Source of the DNA: Bacteroidota bacterium
GTDB taxonomy: Bacteria > Bacteroidota > Bacteroidia > Bacteroidales > Lentimicrobiaceae
Reading direction: 5' to 3'
DNA: 64,000 nucleotides
Assembly: GCA_023434665.1 (NCBI GenBank)
Contig: JAEYSM010000010.1
Location: 4,554 to 68,553 of the forward strand
The translations under genes and the position numbers were made by a program. The notes under the pieces are model-generated. The model was not told the DNA's origin. It saw only the letters and a list, made by a program, of their open reading frames with translations, and did not search any database. Every line of letters begins with the position of its first letter. Position 1 is the stretch's first letter. Below, in pieces: positions 19,001 through 28,769 of the stretch.

Positions 19001-22000
19001 GAATTTCAACAGAACCGGTCAGATCATCCGGTAAGTCGAATTCATATTTCTTCTGTCCCTTTACCTCATACCATTTGTGTAATAATATCTTACTCTTGCT
19101 TTGAATTTCAACAAGCAATCTTCCATTAACCGAGCTGCCGGCAAGAAAACTAATTACATCTCCCTGTTCGGGTTTATTGTTTAAAGTTGTAAACCATAAA
19201 TAGGTAGGGTAGGGCAATTTCCTTGATTCGGGATTGTAAACGCTTATCTGTTTTTCTGTTATGGCTTCATTTCCGAATTTGTCAGGTGCTTTTAATGTTA
19301 TTAAATATCTTCCCGGTTCCAGATTTAATGTTGCCAGATCAACCAGGCTATCGGTAGCTGTATTCAGACTTGTAGAGTATACAAGCTTTTCTTTTTCATA
19401 ATTTTCGGACTTCCGGGAGTAGGGATAATTCGGCAGCTTTGTTTTAAATTCCTCTTTTGAATAGTGTAGTGTTATAGGTTGCTCCCACTGCCTTGGTAAT
19501 TCAAGTTCTTCTTCTTTAAGCAAGTGGAGTTCAACAGATACTTGAGCCGTGACAGGCCTTCCCTGAAGATTAGTTGCTTTTACCGTAAATGGTTTAACTC
19601 CTTTTGAATTGATTTCATCATCAATATCAGCTTCCAACAAAAGAGCTTTATCACTTATATTTACTGATGTTTCACCCGATTGTGTCTCACCGTTGAGGTC
19701 AGTTACATCAGCATAAATTGTAAAGGTGTATAAGGGGTAATTATTACCAAACCTGGAAGGGTCTGCATCTGCTCTGAAAGTTATCTTAAAGCTTCCATCG
19801 TCACTCACCTGCATTGTTCCAGAAGTGATTTCAGCATCGGGCACGCGATATGGAGGCCATATTCTGTAAGAATATCTGAAGAAAGGAAAGTAAGTAGATC
19901 TTACAACTCTGTAATTGACTGTGGCTCCGGTTAATGGAACTCCTGAATATGAATTGGCATTTCCGGTTATTGTAACAAGTTCGCCTATTCTGTTTGAACT
20001 ATCGATCTCATTAAAGGTAACTTCGAACCTTGGCCTTTTATATTCTTCTACATTAAAGTATACGCTACCTGTCTCATTTTGTATGCTGTACATTCCTGTA
20101 AGTCCCGAAGATGGTAATACAAATGATCCACTGAATGATCCGAAATCATTTGTAACAAGTTTTTCAATGCTAATCTGTTGACCGTTAACATCAAACATCC
20201 TTACTTCTGATCGTTCTCCTTTAGCAAGACTGTTTTTAAATTCATCTAAAGCAGGATCCTCTTTCCTGTTTTCGGTTTTAGAAACGACTATTCCTTTGAA
20301 GTGGACAGTCTGGCCAGGTCGGTATATGGCTCTGTCAGTAAACAAGTATGTTTGCAACCTTTTTCTTTCCGGATAGTGGTTTCTTTTGAAGATATTCAAT
20401 ACATTTTCAGCAACTAGTGTATCATTCCGATGGCTGAATTCAAAAGATAGATTAACACTGTTTGATTCAATTACATTGATCCGTCCATCCGCATCCGAAG
20501 TATAAAGTTTCTTGTCACTACGCTTAAAGTTCCGTGTTTTGTAATCATAGGTAAGCGTAAAAGACTGGGCTTTAACGTTTTTAAGCGGCGTTCCGGTGTT
20601 CCTGTCAAGTACATAAATTAAACCTGATCCTTTAGGATCTGTACGGGTAATATAAGAAATGTTGCTTACATGGATGGCACCCCATGCTTGAAGTGAATCT
20701 TTTACAGTAAATGCCCCTGTAGATGAGATTATTAAAATATACTGACCTGATTCAATGGCAGGAATAATCAGTTCTGTGCTATTTAATTTATAATCCTTGA
20801 GATCTGTTAAATCCTGATTCCAACTATGAACAGGGTTCATTGCAAGGATATTATACAAAATTTCATCTCTCTTCGAATACAAATTTCCTGAGAAGATAAA
20901 ATCTGTTTTAACCAGCCTCAACCAGACTTTATTGATATTCTTGTAGTTAAGTAGTAATGGAAATTCCTTTCCGGCCGGTGCTTCGGAATAGCTAAAGAAT
21001 GAAAGGCTTGGCTTTTCTATTTGATCCACAATAAAGCGACAGTTTGTGGCAGCTTCTGTTTTAGGGAAATTTTGTATTGCTTTGAGACACCATTCACGGG
21101 CTTTTACTAAATCCTGTATTGGTTCATCCGATGATCCAGAGGTTTTCAAAATGCCAATGGGTGGTTCAGGTGCTTCGTAATAATAATTGGCAATTTTTTC
21201 CATTACCGATGCAGAGGCAGTTTGCCCTTTATACTTATTTTCTAATTCCATTAAAGCGGCCAAATACAAACTATCTTTATCCGGACTGTTCAGATTTTGT
21301 CTTATAAAATCCAAACGTTTAAGGTCTGCATCTACGAGCGCCTCAGGATTATCATCATTTAAATGAGAGGAGATCAGATCCTGAAAGAGTTTTACGGTAC
21401 GGTATTTAAACGAAAGTGTATCTTCTGTATTTATTTGGAGGGCAACAAATTTATCAGCCTCTGCGAATAGAAGCGGGTCGTTAATAATAAACCGGTTGGC
21501 AGGTTTTGTTATAAGTGGTTCTTCCCTCATGAAGAAATCAACTGCCCTGTGTGCCAGAAAATCGTAAAGAGTTGGCCTGAATATTTTTGAATTATTACCT
21601 CTTTCCAGAATTTCATCATAATCTTTCAGGGATATCTGCTGAAGTAGCTCTTTTTCATACAGTGAAGCATGATAGTGAAAGGATGAAGCCCTTACAAATT
21701 GCTCACCATCCCATGTTTCTATAGGTTGATTAAAATCCGGAACGATTGACTGGTTATCAACTGAACTAATCGATCTGTCGAGAATCCGGTGACTATTCAT
21801 TTGATAATACTGCCAGTAGACCTCACCAAGGATTGAGTGTATGAGCTGCTCATATGGTGATTTTTGCTGTTCATTAGCTAGTATCTGTTCTTTCTCGTAA
21901 ATGTATCTTATAAGGAAGTTCTCCTCAAATTGTGAGCGGAGTTTTAATTCATACAGGTTGGCTTTGACTAAAACAGGAATATTGTTGGTTTCTATGGCCT

Positions 22001-22217
22001 CCACCATTAAAGTGGCAACGATTTCAAGTGCTGATTCAGGAAGGCCTGAATTTGACAAGGAATCTACCCTCTGCCATCTGGGATCATCATGTTTTGTCAT
22101 GTTTGAGTTGTTTTGGATTGGTCCTGATGGTCGGCCTTTGATTGATTGTGCGATTGAATAGTCAGTACTGGCAAGAATTATCAGTACCAACAGGTGAAAG
22201 AGCAGGTTGCGCTTCAT
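16032..22217 (-). CDS. Giant alpha-2-macroglobulin-like protein lacking the thioester
   Basis: 2061 aa with an N-terminal signal peptide (MKRNLLFHLLVLIILASTDYSIAQ) and no lipobox. The first ~560 residues are a helical, TPR-like region. Around residue 625, YLFTDRAIYRPGQTVHFKG marks the MG2 macroglobulin domain, and several MG domains follow. Around residue 1300 is the alpha-2-macroglobulin core (WIEFTVPEALTRWNFRGLAH). At ~1495, where thioester forms have YPYxCxEQ, this protein reads ENENSDQLFNRYY, so the reactive Cys is missing. The complement-like alpha/alpha toroid and C-terminal domain remain. Thioester homologues trap proteases in the periplasm; this one cannot use covalent trapping. Confidence 0.92.
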   Translation of the reverse strand: MKRNLLFHLLVLIILASTDYSIAQSIKGRPSGPIQNNSNMTKHDDPRWQRVDSLSNSGLPESALEIVATLMVEAIETNNIPVLVKANLYELKLRSQFEENFLIRYIYEKEQILANEQQKSPYEQLIHSILGEVYWQYYQMNSHRILDRSISSVDNQSIVPDFNQPIETWDGEQFVRASSFHYHASLYEKELLQQISLKDYDEILERGNNSKIFRPTLYDFLAHRAVDFFMREEPLITKPANRFIINDPLLFAEADKFVALQINTEDTLSFKYRTVKLFQDLISSHLNDDNPEALVDADLKRLDFIRQNLNSPDKDSLYLAALMELENKYKGQTASASVMEKIANYYYEAPEPPIGILKTSGSSDEPIQDLVKAREWCLKAIQNFPKTEAATNCRFIVDQIEKPSLSFFSYSEAPAGKEFPLLLNYKNINKVWLRLVKTDFIFSGNLYSKRDEILYNILAMNPVHSWNQDLTDLKDYKLNSTELIIPAIESGQYILIISSTGAFTVKDSLQAWGAIHVSNISYITRTDPKGSGLIYVLDRNTGTPLKNVKAQSFTLTYDYKTRNFKRSDKKLYTSDADGRINVIESNSVNLSFEFSHRNDTLVAENVLNIFKRNHYPERKRLQTYLFTDRAIYRPGQTVHFKGIVVSKTENRKEDPALDEFKNSLAKGERSEVRMFDVNGQQISIEKLVTNDFGSFSGSFVLPSSGLTGMYSIQNETGSVYFNVEEYKRPRFEVTFNEIDSSNRIGELVTITGNANSYSGVPLTGATVNYRVVRSTYFPFFRYSYRIWPPYRVPDAEITSGTMQVSDDGSFKITFRADADPSRFGNNYPLYTFTIYADVTDLNGETQSGETSVNISDKALLLEADIDDEINSKGVKPFTVKATNLQGRPVTAQVSVELHLLKEEELELPRQWEQPITLHYSKEEFKTKLPNYPYSRKSENYEKEKLVYSTSLNTATDSLVDLATLNLEPGRYLITLKAPDKFGNEAITEKQISVYNPESRKLPYPTYLWFTTLNNKPEQGDVISFLAGSSVNGRLLVEIQSKSKILLHKWYEVKGQKKYEFDLPDDLTGSVEILATLVYQNNVFSEKRNITIPDKSKELKFAFETFRSKLTPGSTEKWRIKITGSEGEALSAELMAGMYDASLDAFTTSEWNFALADQWQFNYNWNLTKSFSSEFSFVKYFDQNVPEMPEPRSYDRLNWFGYENYYGGFQGGIFTRSLGRTKNMAFEEADQEELFMITDDVVQANAEASPPTTTSSSKIQKPTPQIRRNLNETAFFYPHLKTDDKGELWIEFTVPEALTRWNFRGLAHTENLKTSTFSKEVVTQKEIMVTPNLPRFFREGDKMVIQSKITNLTSNPVQGEATLELVNPFTMQPVDALFFNKIVDKSFEIKPEGSTIAEWEIEVPELQEAVIVRITAVAGNHSDGEEVIIPVFINRMMVTETMPLPINGNESKEFKFSALTSENVSNTRVNHKLTLEFTSNPAWYALQSLPWLESRENENSDQLFNRYYVNSLASFIANSSPKLKNVFETWRLSSPETFLSQLEKNQELKTLILNETPWVMDARNEAEQKQRVAMLFDLNRLSNEQATALRRLKQNQTINGGWPWFEGMPESRYITQLIVTGLGKLHYLKVINLDDQELKTMVQSAVDFLSDKIVEDYNQIQKSLKDKKTPNKGTDHLSYEQIQFLYAVSYLQGIASPGEESREAISFFSEQARKYFPTKSLYAQAMIGLWAGKSGDLKTTNAIISSLREKYISNEEMGIYWRDNKGGYYWYQAPIETQAILIELFEEMGSRVDRMSNKGIENSARAASEVDKMKTWLIKQKQTHSWPSSTATAEAIYALMIRSTDWLQTDRSVDIVIGGKQIDFTDVKTETGTGYFKKSWSGEEITKTMGNVAVTKTSEGPAWGALYLQYFEDIDKVKAHDSPLKITRQLFIKENTTAGQRIIPINEGRKLKVGDQVVVRVEIISDRDMEYIHLKDARASAFEPTETLSGYEWKAGLGYYRSTKDASVDFFFYYLPKGTHVFEYNLVVSRSGDYSNGLSNIQCMYAPEFSAHSEGSRVIIDQ

Positions 22218-22337
22218 GATTATATAGGTTGAAAATTAATTCTAAAGTAATAACTTTTAGTTACGAATCCGGATTATCCAACTGATTCGACATCACATAT
22301 CGGACTTTTAATTTCAGACACTGACATGTGACTAAAA

Positions 22338-23150
22338 TTATTTTCGCACCAGGGATGTCACAGGATTTCTCAATCCGTCAAACTCCACCAATTCCATCCT
22401 TACCGAACCTACAATAACCGCAGATTGCATCATAACCGGTACTCGGTTTTTATCATCTGTAACCCATAGTTGCATAGGGTAAGGTTCTTTAAAAACATTG
22501 CCGGTAGCAACCATAGGTTTGAATTTTAATGTATTGAATGTTCCTAATGAGGTTTTAACCTGTTCACGGCCAAGGTAAATGATCTTAGATACATATACCG
22601 AATCATCAAGAAAGAATGATAGAGGGAACGAATCGCCTGGATTAACGCCGGTTATGTCAAGTGTTCTGGCATAATAAAATACAGAAACTATATCCTGGAT
22701 ATTCGAAGGAACCTTCTTCACAGCATTGCGACTGATCGCCATGTTGCTGTGTTGTTCAAACGAAACCTCGTCATCCTTCTTAAATCCACCTTCGCGTGTC
22801 CGGCGTATGAAATACCATGGGAATATGCCTTCCTCATCAACAAATGTTTCAAACCGATCTCTTACTTTAAAGAAGAAATCAAAAGCACCTTTTGATTCAC
22901 CAATACCTACAATGTGATAGGTTGGTCGGTCATTCTTTTTGGTGTTCTTCTTTTTAATTTCAATAGAAGCCTCTCCGGCAGTTACTTTGCCTGTCAGCAA
23001 TGAATGATAATATACCTGATAGGTTAATTTTTCGCCCCTTTGAAATGCCGAATTATCTACTTTTTGAAGCTGAGCAAATGCCGTTCCCGAGAGAAAAGTA
23101 AAAATCAGAATAATCAGGTTTTTTATTGTCTTTAATCTGTAAGGAGTCAT
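22338..23150 (-). CDS. DUF3108 domain protein, exported
   Basis: 270 aa with a signal peptide ending near GTAFAQ. The mature region opens GEKLTYQVYYHSLLTGKVTAGEASIEI, the hallmark of DUF3108, and has PWYFIRRTREGGFKKDDEVSF and FKPMVATGNVFKEPYPMQLWVTDDKNRVPV. It probably forms a lipocalin-like or beta-clam fold in the periplasm; the function is unknown. It lies 120 bp upstream of the macroglobulin-like gene on the same strand and may share a transcript. Confidence 0.88.
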   Translation of the reverse strand: MTPYRLKTIKNLIILIFTFLSGTAFAQLQKVDNSAFQRGEKLTYQVYYHSLLTGKVTAGEASIEIKKKNTKKNDRPTYHIVGIGESKGAFDFFFKVRDRFETFVDEEGIFPWYFIRRTREGGFKKDDEVSFEQHSNMAISRNAVKKVPSNIQDIVSVFYYARTLDITGVNPGDSFPLSFFLDDSVYVSKIIYLGREQVKTSLGTFNTLKFKPMVATGNVFKEPYPMQLWVTDDKNRVPVMMQSAVIVGSVRMELVEFDGLRNPVTSLVRK

Positions 23151-23361
23151 TTTTTATTTTGCTTCAGTATAATGCTTAGTTTTTTATTCAATAAATGGAA
23201 ATAAATCGGTAAGGCACTTTGTCGACTTCCCAGTTATTAAATGGTCATTTGCAAAAAGTGTTCCAAATTACCTAGATCTTGTTTATTCACATCGTTCACG
23301 CATATAACCGGGCATGCAAATAAAACCTTATAAGGCAATAAAACACATGCTATAATGATAA

Positions 23362-23781
23362 TTAGCTACAATAGTGACTTAAAATTTCCCTCAACATTTC
23401 CTGGGTCAAAGGTTTGTTCTTAAAATCAGAAACTTCATTTGAAAAATCGTTTTCTGCCGACTGCCTGTCGCCGGGATTCAATGAGCTGGTAAGCATAAAG
23501 ATAAGAATTGGATTACCTTTTTCAAAATATTTGCGTGATTTGGCTTCCTGAAGAAATTCAAATCCATTCATTCCAGGCATATTGATATCAAGGAAAACAA
23601 GGTCAGGGTATGGATATTCACTCTCACCATTAATACTTTTCTGAAAGTACTCAATAGCCTGATCTCCCGACTCTGCTGTTTTTACAATTGCATTGGGCTT
23701 TTCTTTCTTGATTACGTATGTATGGATGTAATTGTCGTGGATATTATCATCTATCAAAAGAACGGTGTTTATCTCTTTCAT
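23362..23781 (-). CDS. Single-domain response regulator (CheY/Rcp1-like)
   Basis: 139 aa consisting of a receiver domain only. The acidic pair is DD (11-12), the phospho-acceptor Asp65 sits in VFLDINMPGMNGFEFL, the switch Thr/Ser is in MLTSS, and the conserved Lys is in FKNKPLT. There is no DNA-binding output domain, so it acts by protein contact or as a phosphate shuttle. The PAS histidine kinase gene ends 71 bp upstream on the same strand and is the likely partner. The spacer between them contains a 23-bp tandem duplication. Confidence 0.92.
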   Translation of the reverse strand: MKEINTVLLIDDNIHDNYIHTYVIKKEKPNAIVKTAESGDQAIEYFQKSINGESEYPYPDLVFLDINMPGMNGFEFLQEAKSRKYFEKGNPILIFMLTSSLNPGDRQSAENDFSNEVSDFKNKPLTQEMLREILSHYCS

Positions 23782-23790
23782 TACAGTTTT

Positions 23791-23836
23791 GGTTAAGTTT
23801 TATTAAGTGGATTGGTTAAGTTTGATTAAGTGGAAT
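23791..23836. repeat. Two tandem 23-bp copies upstream of the response regulator
   Basis: Copy 1 (23791-23813) begins GGTTAAGTTTTATTAAGTGG and copy 2 (23814-23836) begins GGTTAAGTTTGATTAAGTGG; they differ at two positions. Each copy itself contains TTAAGT twice-like elements. The array ends 10 bp before the regulator's start codon, in its 5' leader. Confidence 0.8.
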
Positions 23837-23852
23837 AGTAAGATAACCCCAA

Positions 23853-25316
23853 TTAGTTTTCTTTTCTTTTTTTAGGGATGGTAAAAGAAAAAGTAGATCC
23901 TTTACCTGGTTCTGAATCTACGGTAAATTCTCCTTCATAGAGGTCAATTATTTTATTACAAGTTGCAAGTCCAATGCCGGTTCCTGGATATTCTGTCTGT
24001 GAATGCAAGCGTTGAAAAATAAGAAATATTTTTCCTAAATGTTCCTGTTTGATTCCGATACCATTGTCTTTTACAAAGAACTTCCATTCAACATCATTTT
24101 CTTGCGCCCAGACTGATATTTCAGGAGACTCTCCTGATTTTCTGAATTTTATCGCGTTTGTAAGTAAATTCTGAAACAGAATTTTGATTTCAGTTTCACT
24201 GGCTAGTATTACAGGAAGTTTTGCAACATTAATTTTAGCTTTATTATCTTTAATGGCTAAAGAAATATCAGACAATACTTCTTCCATTACTTTATTGCAG
24301 TCCACCCTCGTGTAAGTACTGTTTCGTCCTATTCTTGAAAAATCCAATAACTCGGCAATAAGAGTTTTCATTCTTTCGGTTGAATCGGTAATTACCTTCA
24401 GGAAGTAAAGAGACTCTCCTGAAAGCTTTTCTTCTGCATCATTTTTCAATAAAGTAGCAAAATTGGTAATGTTTCTTAACGGTTCTTGTAAGTCATGTGA
24501 AGCTACATATGCAAACTGTTCAAGTTCTTTATTTGAAATTTCGAGTTTCGATGCATAGTCCTTTAGCTCCATTGCAGCTCTTTTCTGGACTGTAACATCT
24601 CTTATTGCAGATAAAATGAGAGTACCCTCATCCGTGTGTAATGGACTAAGGCTTATTTCAACGGGGAATTCAGTGCCATCTTTTCTGGTGCCATAAAGTT
24701 CAAGACCTGTACCCATTTCTCTTACCAGCGGTTGGCGCATATAGCTATCGCGTTGAATGACATGAATTTTGCGGTATCTCACAGGCATTAGTATTTCCAG
24801 CTCATGGCCTAATAATTCTCGGCGTTCAAAACCAAACATCTTTTCAGTCTGAACATTAACCAAAACGATTAATCCCAATTGGTTGGTTATTATCATTGCA
24901 TCGGGAGCAGATTCAAGCAAACTTTGAAATTTCTTTTCAGATTTTTTAATCAGGGTAATATCACTCATTAGAGAAACAATTCCCACAACATTACCGTCCG
25001 CATCCTTAAGCGTGGACAAACTAAGTGATACTGAAAAGCTCTGATTATCTTTTTTTAAACGCTCAGTTTCATGATCTTCTATTGGTTCTCCCCACAAAAG
25101 TCTCTCAACCAATTGAAGGTATTGATATATTTTATGCTCTGGGATTAATATATCAATGTTCCGGCCGATTATTTCCTCACCAGAATAATTGAATAAAGTT
25201 GTGGTAGCTTTATTTGCATAATAAATACTACCATTTTTAGTGGTTACAATTACTGAATCTTTGATAGAATCAAGTATAACCGGAAATAAGTTTGGTATAT
25301 TAGGTATCTGAGTCAT
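23853..25316 (-). CDS. Soluble PAS-PAS histidine kinase
   Basis: 487 aa. No transmembrane segment is visible, so it senses cytoplasmic signals. PAS domain 1 covers about residues 10-125 and PAS domain 2 about 130-245 (SLLESAPDAMIITNQLGLIVLVN), each ending in a PAC motif (SAIRDVTVQKRA). A short coiled coil leads to HisKA with FAYVASHDLQEPLRNI, phospho-acceptor His about 275. The HATPase domain has the N box (NAIKFRKSGE), DNGIGIK, TEYPGTGIGLATC and GKGSTFSFTIP. The layout resembles phytochrome-type kinases of the SHDLQEPLR class. The single-domain regulator just downstream is its probable target. Confidence 0.93.
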   Translation of the reverse strand: MTQIPNIPNLFPVILDSIKDSVIVTTKNGSIYYANKATTTLFNYSGEEIIGRNIDILIPEHKIYQYLQLVERLLWGEPIEDHETERLKKDNQSFSVSLSLSTLKDADGNVVGIVSLMSDITLIKKSEKKFQSLLESAPDAMIITNQLGLIVLVNVQTEKMFGFERRELLGHELEILMPVRYRKIHVIQRDSYMRQPLVREMGTGLELYGTRKDGTEFPVEISLSPLHTDEGTLILSAIRDVTVQKRAAMELKDYASKLEISNKELEQFAYVASHDLQEPLRNITNFATLLKNDAEEKLSGESLYFLKVITDSTERMKTLIAELLDFSRIGRNSTYTRVDCNKVMEEVLSDISLAIKDNKAKINVAKLPVILASETEIKILFQNLLTNAIKFRKSGESPEISVWAQENDVEWKFFVKDNGIGIKQEHLGKIFLIFQRLHSQTEYPGTGIGLATCNKIIDLYEGEFTVDSEPGKGSTFSFTIPKKRKEN

Positions 25317-25409
25317 TTTTAAATTACAAATGGCCGCTGTTAATGGCCATTTGCTATCATAAACAACTCATACAGCAAGAAGTTAATGAAACTCCATGTC
25401 AGAGTCAAA

Positions 25410-26651
25410 TCATGCTTCTGTTTCCACAAGACCATTCAATTCGATGATCTTGATAATCACCTTAGTAGCTTTTTCCATTGATTCAAGAGGCACAAATTCA
25501 TATTTGCCATGAAAATTATGACCACCTGCAAAGATATTAGGGCAAGGGAGACCCATATAACTTAAACGTGAACCATCTGTACCTCCTCTTATAGGTCTGA
25601 TATGTGGCTTTATACCTAGTTCTTCCATTGCTTTCTTAGCGGTTTCAACTATATGAAATACAGGCGTTACCTTCTCACACATATTGTAATACTGATCCTT
25701 AAGCTCAAGTGTAAATACACCCTCCCCATACCTTGAGTTCATAAAGTCGACACAATCTTTCATCACCTGTTTCTTTTTTTCAAAAAGATCATGATTATGG
25801 TCACGTATTATATACTGAATAAGAGATTTTTCGACTGATCCTTCCATTTTAGTAAGGTGGTAGAATCCTTCATAATCCTGAGTAAATTCTGGCCTTTCGA
25901 AAACAGGGAGCAGTGCATTTAGTTCCATTGCCATCAGTAATGCATTCTGCATTTTCCCTTTGGCATATCCCGGGTGGATATTTCTCCCCTGAATATTAAT
26001 TTTAGCGCTAGCAGCATTAAAGTTCTCATATTCAAGTTCACCAATTTCACCACCATCCATGGTATATGCCCAATCTGCAGCGAATTTTTCCACATTAAAT
26101 TTATCCACCCCTCTACCAATTTCCTCGTCAGGAGTAAATCCGATTTTTACAGGACCATGTTTAATTTCCGGATGTTTTATTAGATACTCTATTGCACACA
26201 TAATTTCGGTAACCCCTGCTTTATCATCTGCACCAAGTAGTGTTGTGCCATCAGTAACAATCAGAGTCTGGCCTTTATATTGCTTCAATTCAGGAAAGTC
26301 GCCAGGAGAAAGTGCCAGCTTTAAATCCTTGTTCAATTCTATTTCACCGCCATCGTAATTATCAATTATGCGTGGTTTAACATTCACACCCGGCATATCA
26401 GGACTGGTATCAACATGTGCGATGAATCCTATAACAGGGAAATTTTTGCCATTGTTGGCTGGAAGGGTTGCCATTACATAACCATTCTCATCCATTTCAG
26501 CATCATGCAATCCCATTTCTTTAAGTTCATCGCGAAGCATGCTCAGCATAACCAGTTGCTTTTCGGTACTAGGACAGGTTTCTGAACCTTCATCGCTTTG
26601 TGTATCCAGGCCTACATACCTTAGAAAGCGATTTTTAATCTCTTCTTTCAT
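25410..26651 (-). CDS. pepT: Peptidase T (tripeptide aminopeptidase)
   Basis: 413 aa, the usual PepT length. The di-zinc M20 site is visible: IGFIAHVDTSPD (His79, Asp81), LLGADDKAGVTEIM (bridging Asp), FTPDEEIGRG (catalytic Glu and a zinc-ligand Glu) and the C-terminal GGHNFHGKYEF (His). IRGGTDGSRLSYMGLPCPN closes the dimerisation-to-catalytic interface. It releases the N-terminal residue of tripeptides in the cytoplasm. It starts 49 bp after the OPT peptide transporter gene on the same strand, so import and hydrolysis of peptides appear coupled. Confidence 0.96.
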   Translation of the reverse strand: MKEEIKNRFLRYVGLDTQSDEGSETCPSTEKQLVMLSMLRDELKEMGLHDAEMDENGYVMATLPANNGKNFPVIGFIAHVDTSPDMPGVNVKPRIIDNYDGGEIELNKDLKLALSPGDFPELKQYKGQTLIVTDGTTLLGADDKAGVTEIMCAIEYLIKHPEIKHGPVKIGFTPDEEIGRGVDKFNVEKFAADWAYTMDGGEIGELEYENFNAASAKINIQGRNIHPGYAKGKMQNALLMAMELNALLPVFERPEFTQDYEGFYHLTKMEGSVEKSLIQYIIRDHNHDLFEKKKQVMKDCVDFMNSRYGEGVFTLELKDQYYNMCEKVTPVFHIVETAKKAMEELGIKPHIRPIRGGTDGSRLSYMGLPCPNIFAGGHNFHGKYEFVPLESMEKATKVIIKIIELNGLVETEA

Positions 26652-26700
26652 AATAATATTATATCAAATGATTGTTTCAGGTTAAACATTACAAGTAGAA

Positions 26701-28680
26701 TTATTCCTCTTTTTTAGCTCTGAGAATTTCCCAAATCATATATCCACAAAGTACAAGGAACATTCCTAATGCCAGTATTTCTGCCGAATGACTGGAGAAC
26801 CATTCCTGGTTGACATAGTTAATATTACCAAATCGAAGCATTGCGCTGACCACTCCCATTAAAGCACCTCCCGCAATAAAACCTGAAGCAATAAGTGTCC
26901 CTCTTTCACGACGGGCCTGATTCAATTGTGCATCCTTTGAACGGGTACTAACAAACCATGCGATAATTCCTCCGACCAGCAAAGGTGTATTCAATTCAAG
27001 TGGAATAAACATTCCAAGAGAGAATGCAAGTGCAGGAACACCGATCATAGTAAGAATAAGTGCCAGAAACGCCCCACCTGCGTACAATAACCATGGTGCA
27101 GGTTTTCCTGACATCATAGGTTCGATCACTGCGGCCATAGCATTTGCCTGAGGAGCTACTAAAGCATCAGGCCCGGTAAATCCATAAGTCTTATTCAGAA
27201 TCATAATCACTCCGCCCACTGTTGCGGCCGAAACCAATGTCCCCAAAAACTTCCATGTTTGCTGTTTATAAGGGGATGTCCCCAACCAGTAACCAATTTT
27301 TAAGTCTGTTATGAAACCACCTGCCATAGATAATGCGGTGCAGACTACACCTCCAATAATAAGTGCTGCAACCATACCGGCAGTTCCCGATAAACCAGCA
27401 GATACCATCACAAGAGAAGTAATTATGAGGGTCATCAATGTCATACCTGAAACCGGATTCGTTCCTACAATTGCTATTGCATTCGCCGCAACAGTGGTGA
27501 ACAAAAAAGCAATAATCATTACAATGAAAAGGGCTATAAGTGCCTGAGTAAGATTGTGTATTACTCCAAACATAAAGAATATAAAGATTACAACGGTTGT
27601 AGCCAGTATTCCAAAAAGAATGATCTTCATGGGAAGGTCACGTTGAGTCCTTTTTGTCTCAACATCCATAGTTTTCTTACCTCCCAATTCCCTGATAGCC
27701 AAACCGAAAGCGTCTTTGATAATCTTGCTTGAACGGATTATACCTATTATACCAGCCATCGCTATTCCGCCAATTCCAACCTGGCGTATATAATTACGGA
27801 AAATTTCTTCGGCTGACATATCACTCAGCATTGCCGTTATATTAGCACCTACAGCAATGGTCTGTCCCTCAGAAAAATAGGAAACTATAGGTATCAGAAC
27901 AAACCAGGCTACAAAGGAACCAGCGCATATAATGGCGGCATATTTTAATCCTATGATATAACCAAGGCCAGTAACTGCAGCTCCTACATTCATTTTAAAA
28001 ACAATCTTATATCTTTCAGCAATCATCATACCTGCCGGGATGACTCTTGTTGTAAAAACTTCACTCCACCATCCGAACGTGGCAATAATAAAGTCATAGA
28101 TTCCACCGACAAGTCCTGCAATAAGCAACAACTTAGCCTGATTACCACCCTTTTCACCAGATACCAGTACTTCTGTAGTGGCAGTAGCTTCGGGGAAAGG
28201 ATATTTGCCATGCATATCCGCCACAAAATACTTTCTGAAAGGGATCAGGAAAAGAATACCAAGAAAACCACCCAGGAGAGAAGATAGGAAGACCTGATAA
28301 AAATGGGCTTCAAGATTCAGGATGTAAAGTGCAGGTAATGTAAATATGGCTCCTGCTACTATCACTCCTGAACTAGCACCAATTGACTGGATGATAATAT
28401 TTTCGCCAAGAGCATTTTTACGTTTAGTCGCTGATGACAATCCAACAGCAATAATTGCAATAGGAATTGCAGCTTCAAAAACCTGACCGATTTTAAGACC
28501 CAGATATGCTGCTGCTGCTGAAAAGATAACAGCCATTATAAGACCAGTAAACACCGACCTGAAATTTACTTCGGGATATTTCTTATCGGCTGCCATTAAT
28601 GGTTTGTACTCTTCTCCCGGTTTTAACTCAGTATATGCATTTTCCGGGAGACCTTTTACTTCCTGTTTGTGATCTGACAT
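26701..28680 (-). CDS. OPT-family oligopeptide transporter
   Basis: 659 aa from the ATG at 28680 (MSDHKQEVKGLPENAYTELKPGEEYKP). A longer frame to 28776 crosses the likely promoter. About 14-16 hydrophobic segments are visible; family stretches include FTGLIMAVIFSAAAAYLGLKIG near the N-terminus, YPFPEATATTEVLVSG and KIGYWLGTSPYKQQ. OPT proteins import small peptides (some move metal chelates) with protons. pepT follows 49 bp downstream, which supports a peptide substrate here. Confidence 0.93.
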   Translation of the reverse strand: MSDHKQEVKGLPENAYTELKPGEEYKPLMAADKKYPEVNFRSVFTGLIMAVIFSAAAAYLGLKIGQVFEAAIPIAIIAVGLSSATKRKNALGENIIIQSIGASSGVIVAGAIFTLPALYILNLEAHFYQVFLSSLLGGFLGILFLIPFRKYFVADMHGKYPFPEATATTEVLVSGEKGGNQAKLLLIAGLVGGIYDFIIATFGWWSEVFTTRVIPAGMMIAERYKIVFKMNVGAAVTGLGYIIGLKYAAIICAGSFVAWFVLIPIVSYFSEGQTIAVGANITAMLSDMSAEEIFRNYIRQVGIGGIAMAGIIGIIRSSKIIKDAFGLAIRELGGKKTMDVETKRTQRDLPMKIILFGILATTVVIFIFFMFGVIHNLTQALIALFIVMIIAFLFTTVAANAIAIVGTNPVSGMTLMTLIITSLVMVSAGLSGTAGMVAALIIGGVVCTALSMAGGFITDLKIGYWLGTSPYKQQTWKFLGTLVSAATVGGVIMILNKTYGFTGPDALVAPQANAMAAVIEPMMSGKPAPWLLYAGGAFLALILTMIGVPALAFSLGMFIPLELNTPLLVGGIIAWFVSTRSKDAQLNQARRERGTLIASGFIAGGALMGVVSAMLRFGNINYVNQEWFSSHSAEILALGMFLVLCGYMIWEILRAKKEE

Positions 28681-28703
28681 AGTGTTGTTGTTTGAGTTTA
28701 ACG

Positions 28704-28711
28704 CAAAGTTA
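28704..28711 (-). promoter_or_regulatory. Putative -7 element for the OPT-pepT operon
   Basis: On the minus strand TAACTTTG matches TAnnTTTG and lies 23 bp before the chosen OPT start. It supports the start at 28680 instead of 28776. A -33 element at normal spacing is not clear. Confidence 0.45.
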
Positions 28712-28769
28712 AAAACTCTTACCAATTTCAGATAAATAGATATGGTAATTTGCACTGGAATAAAAAATG

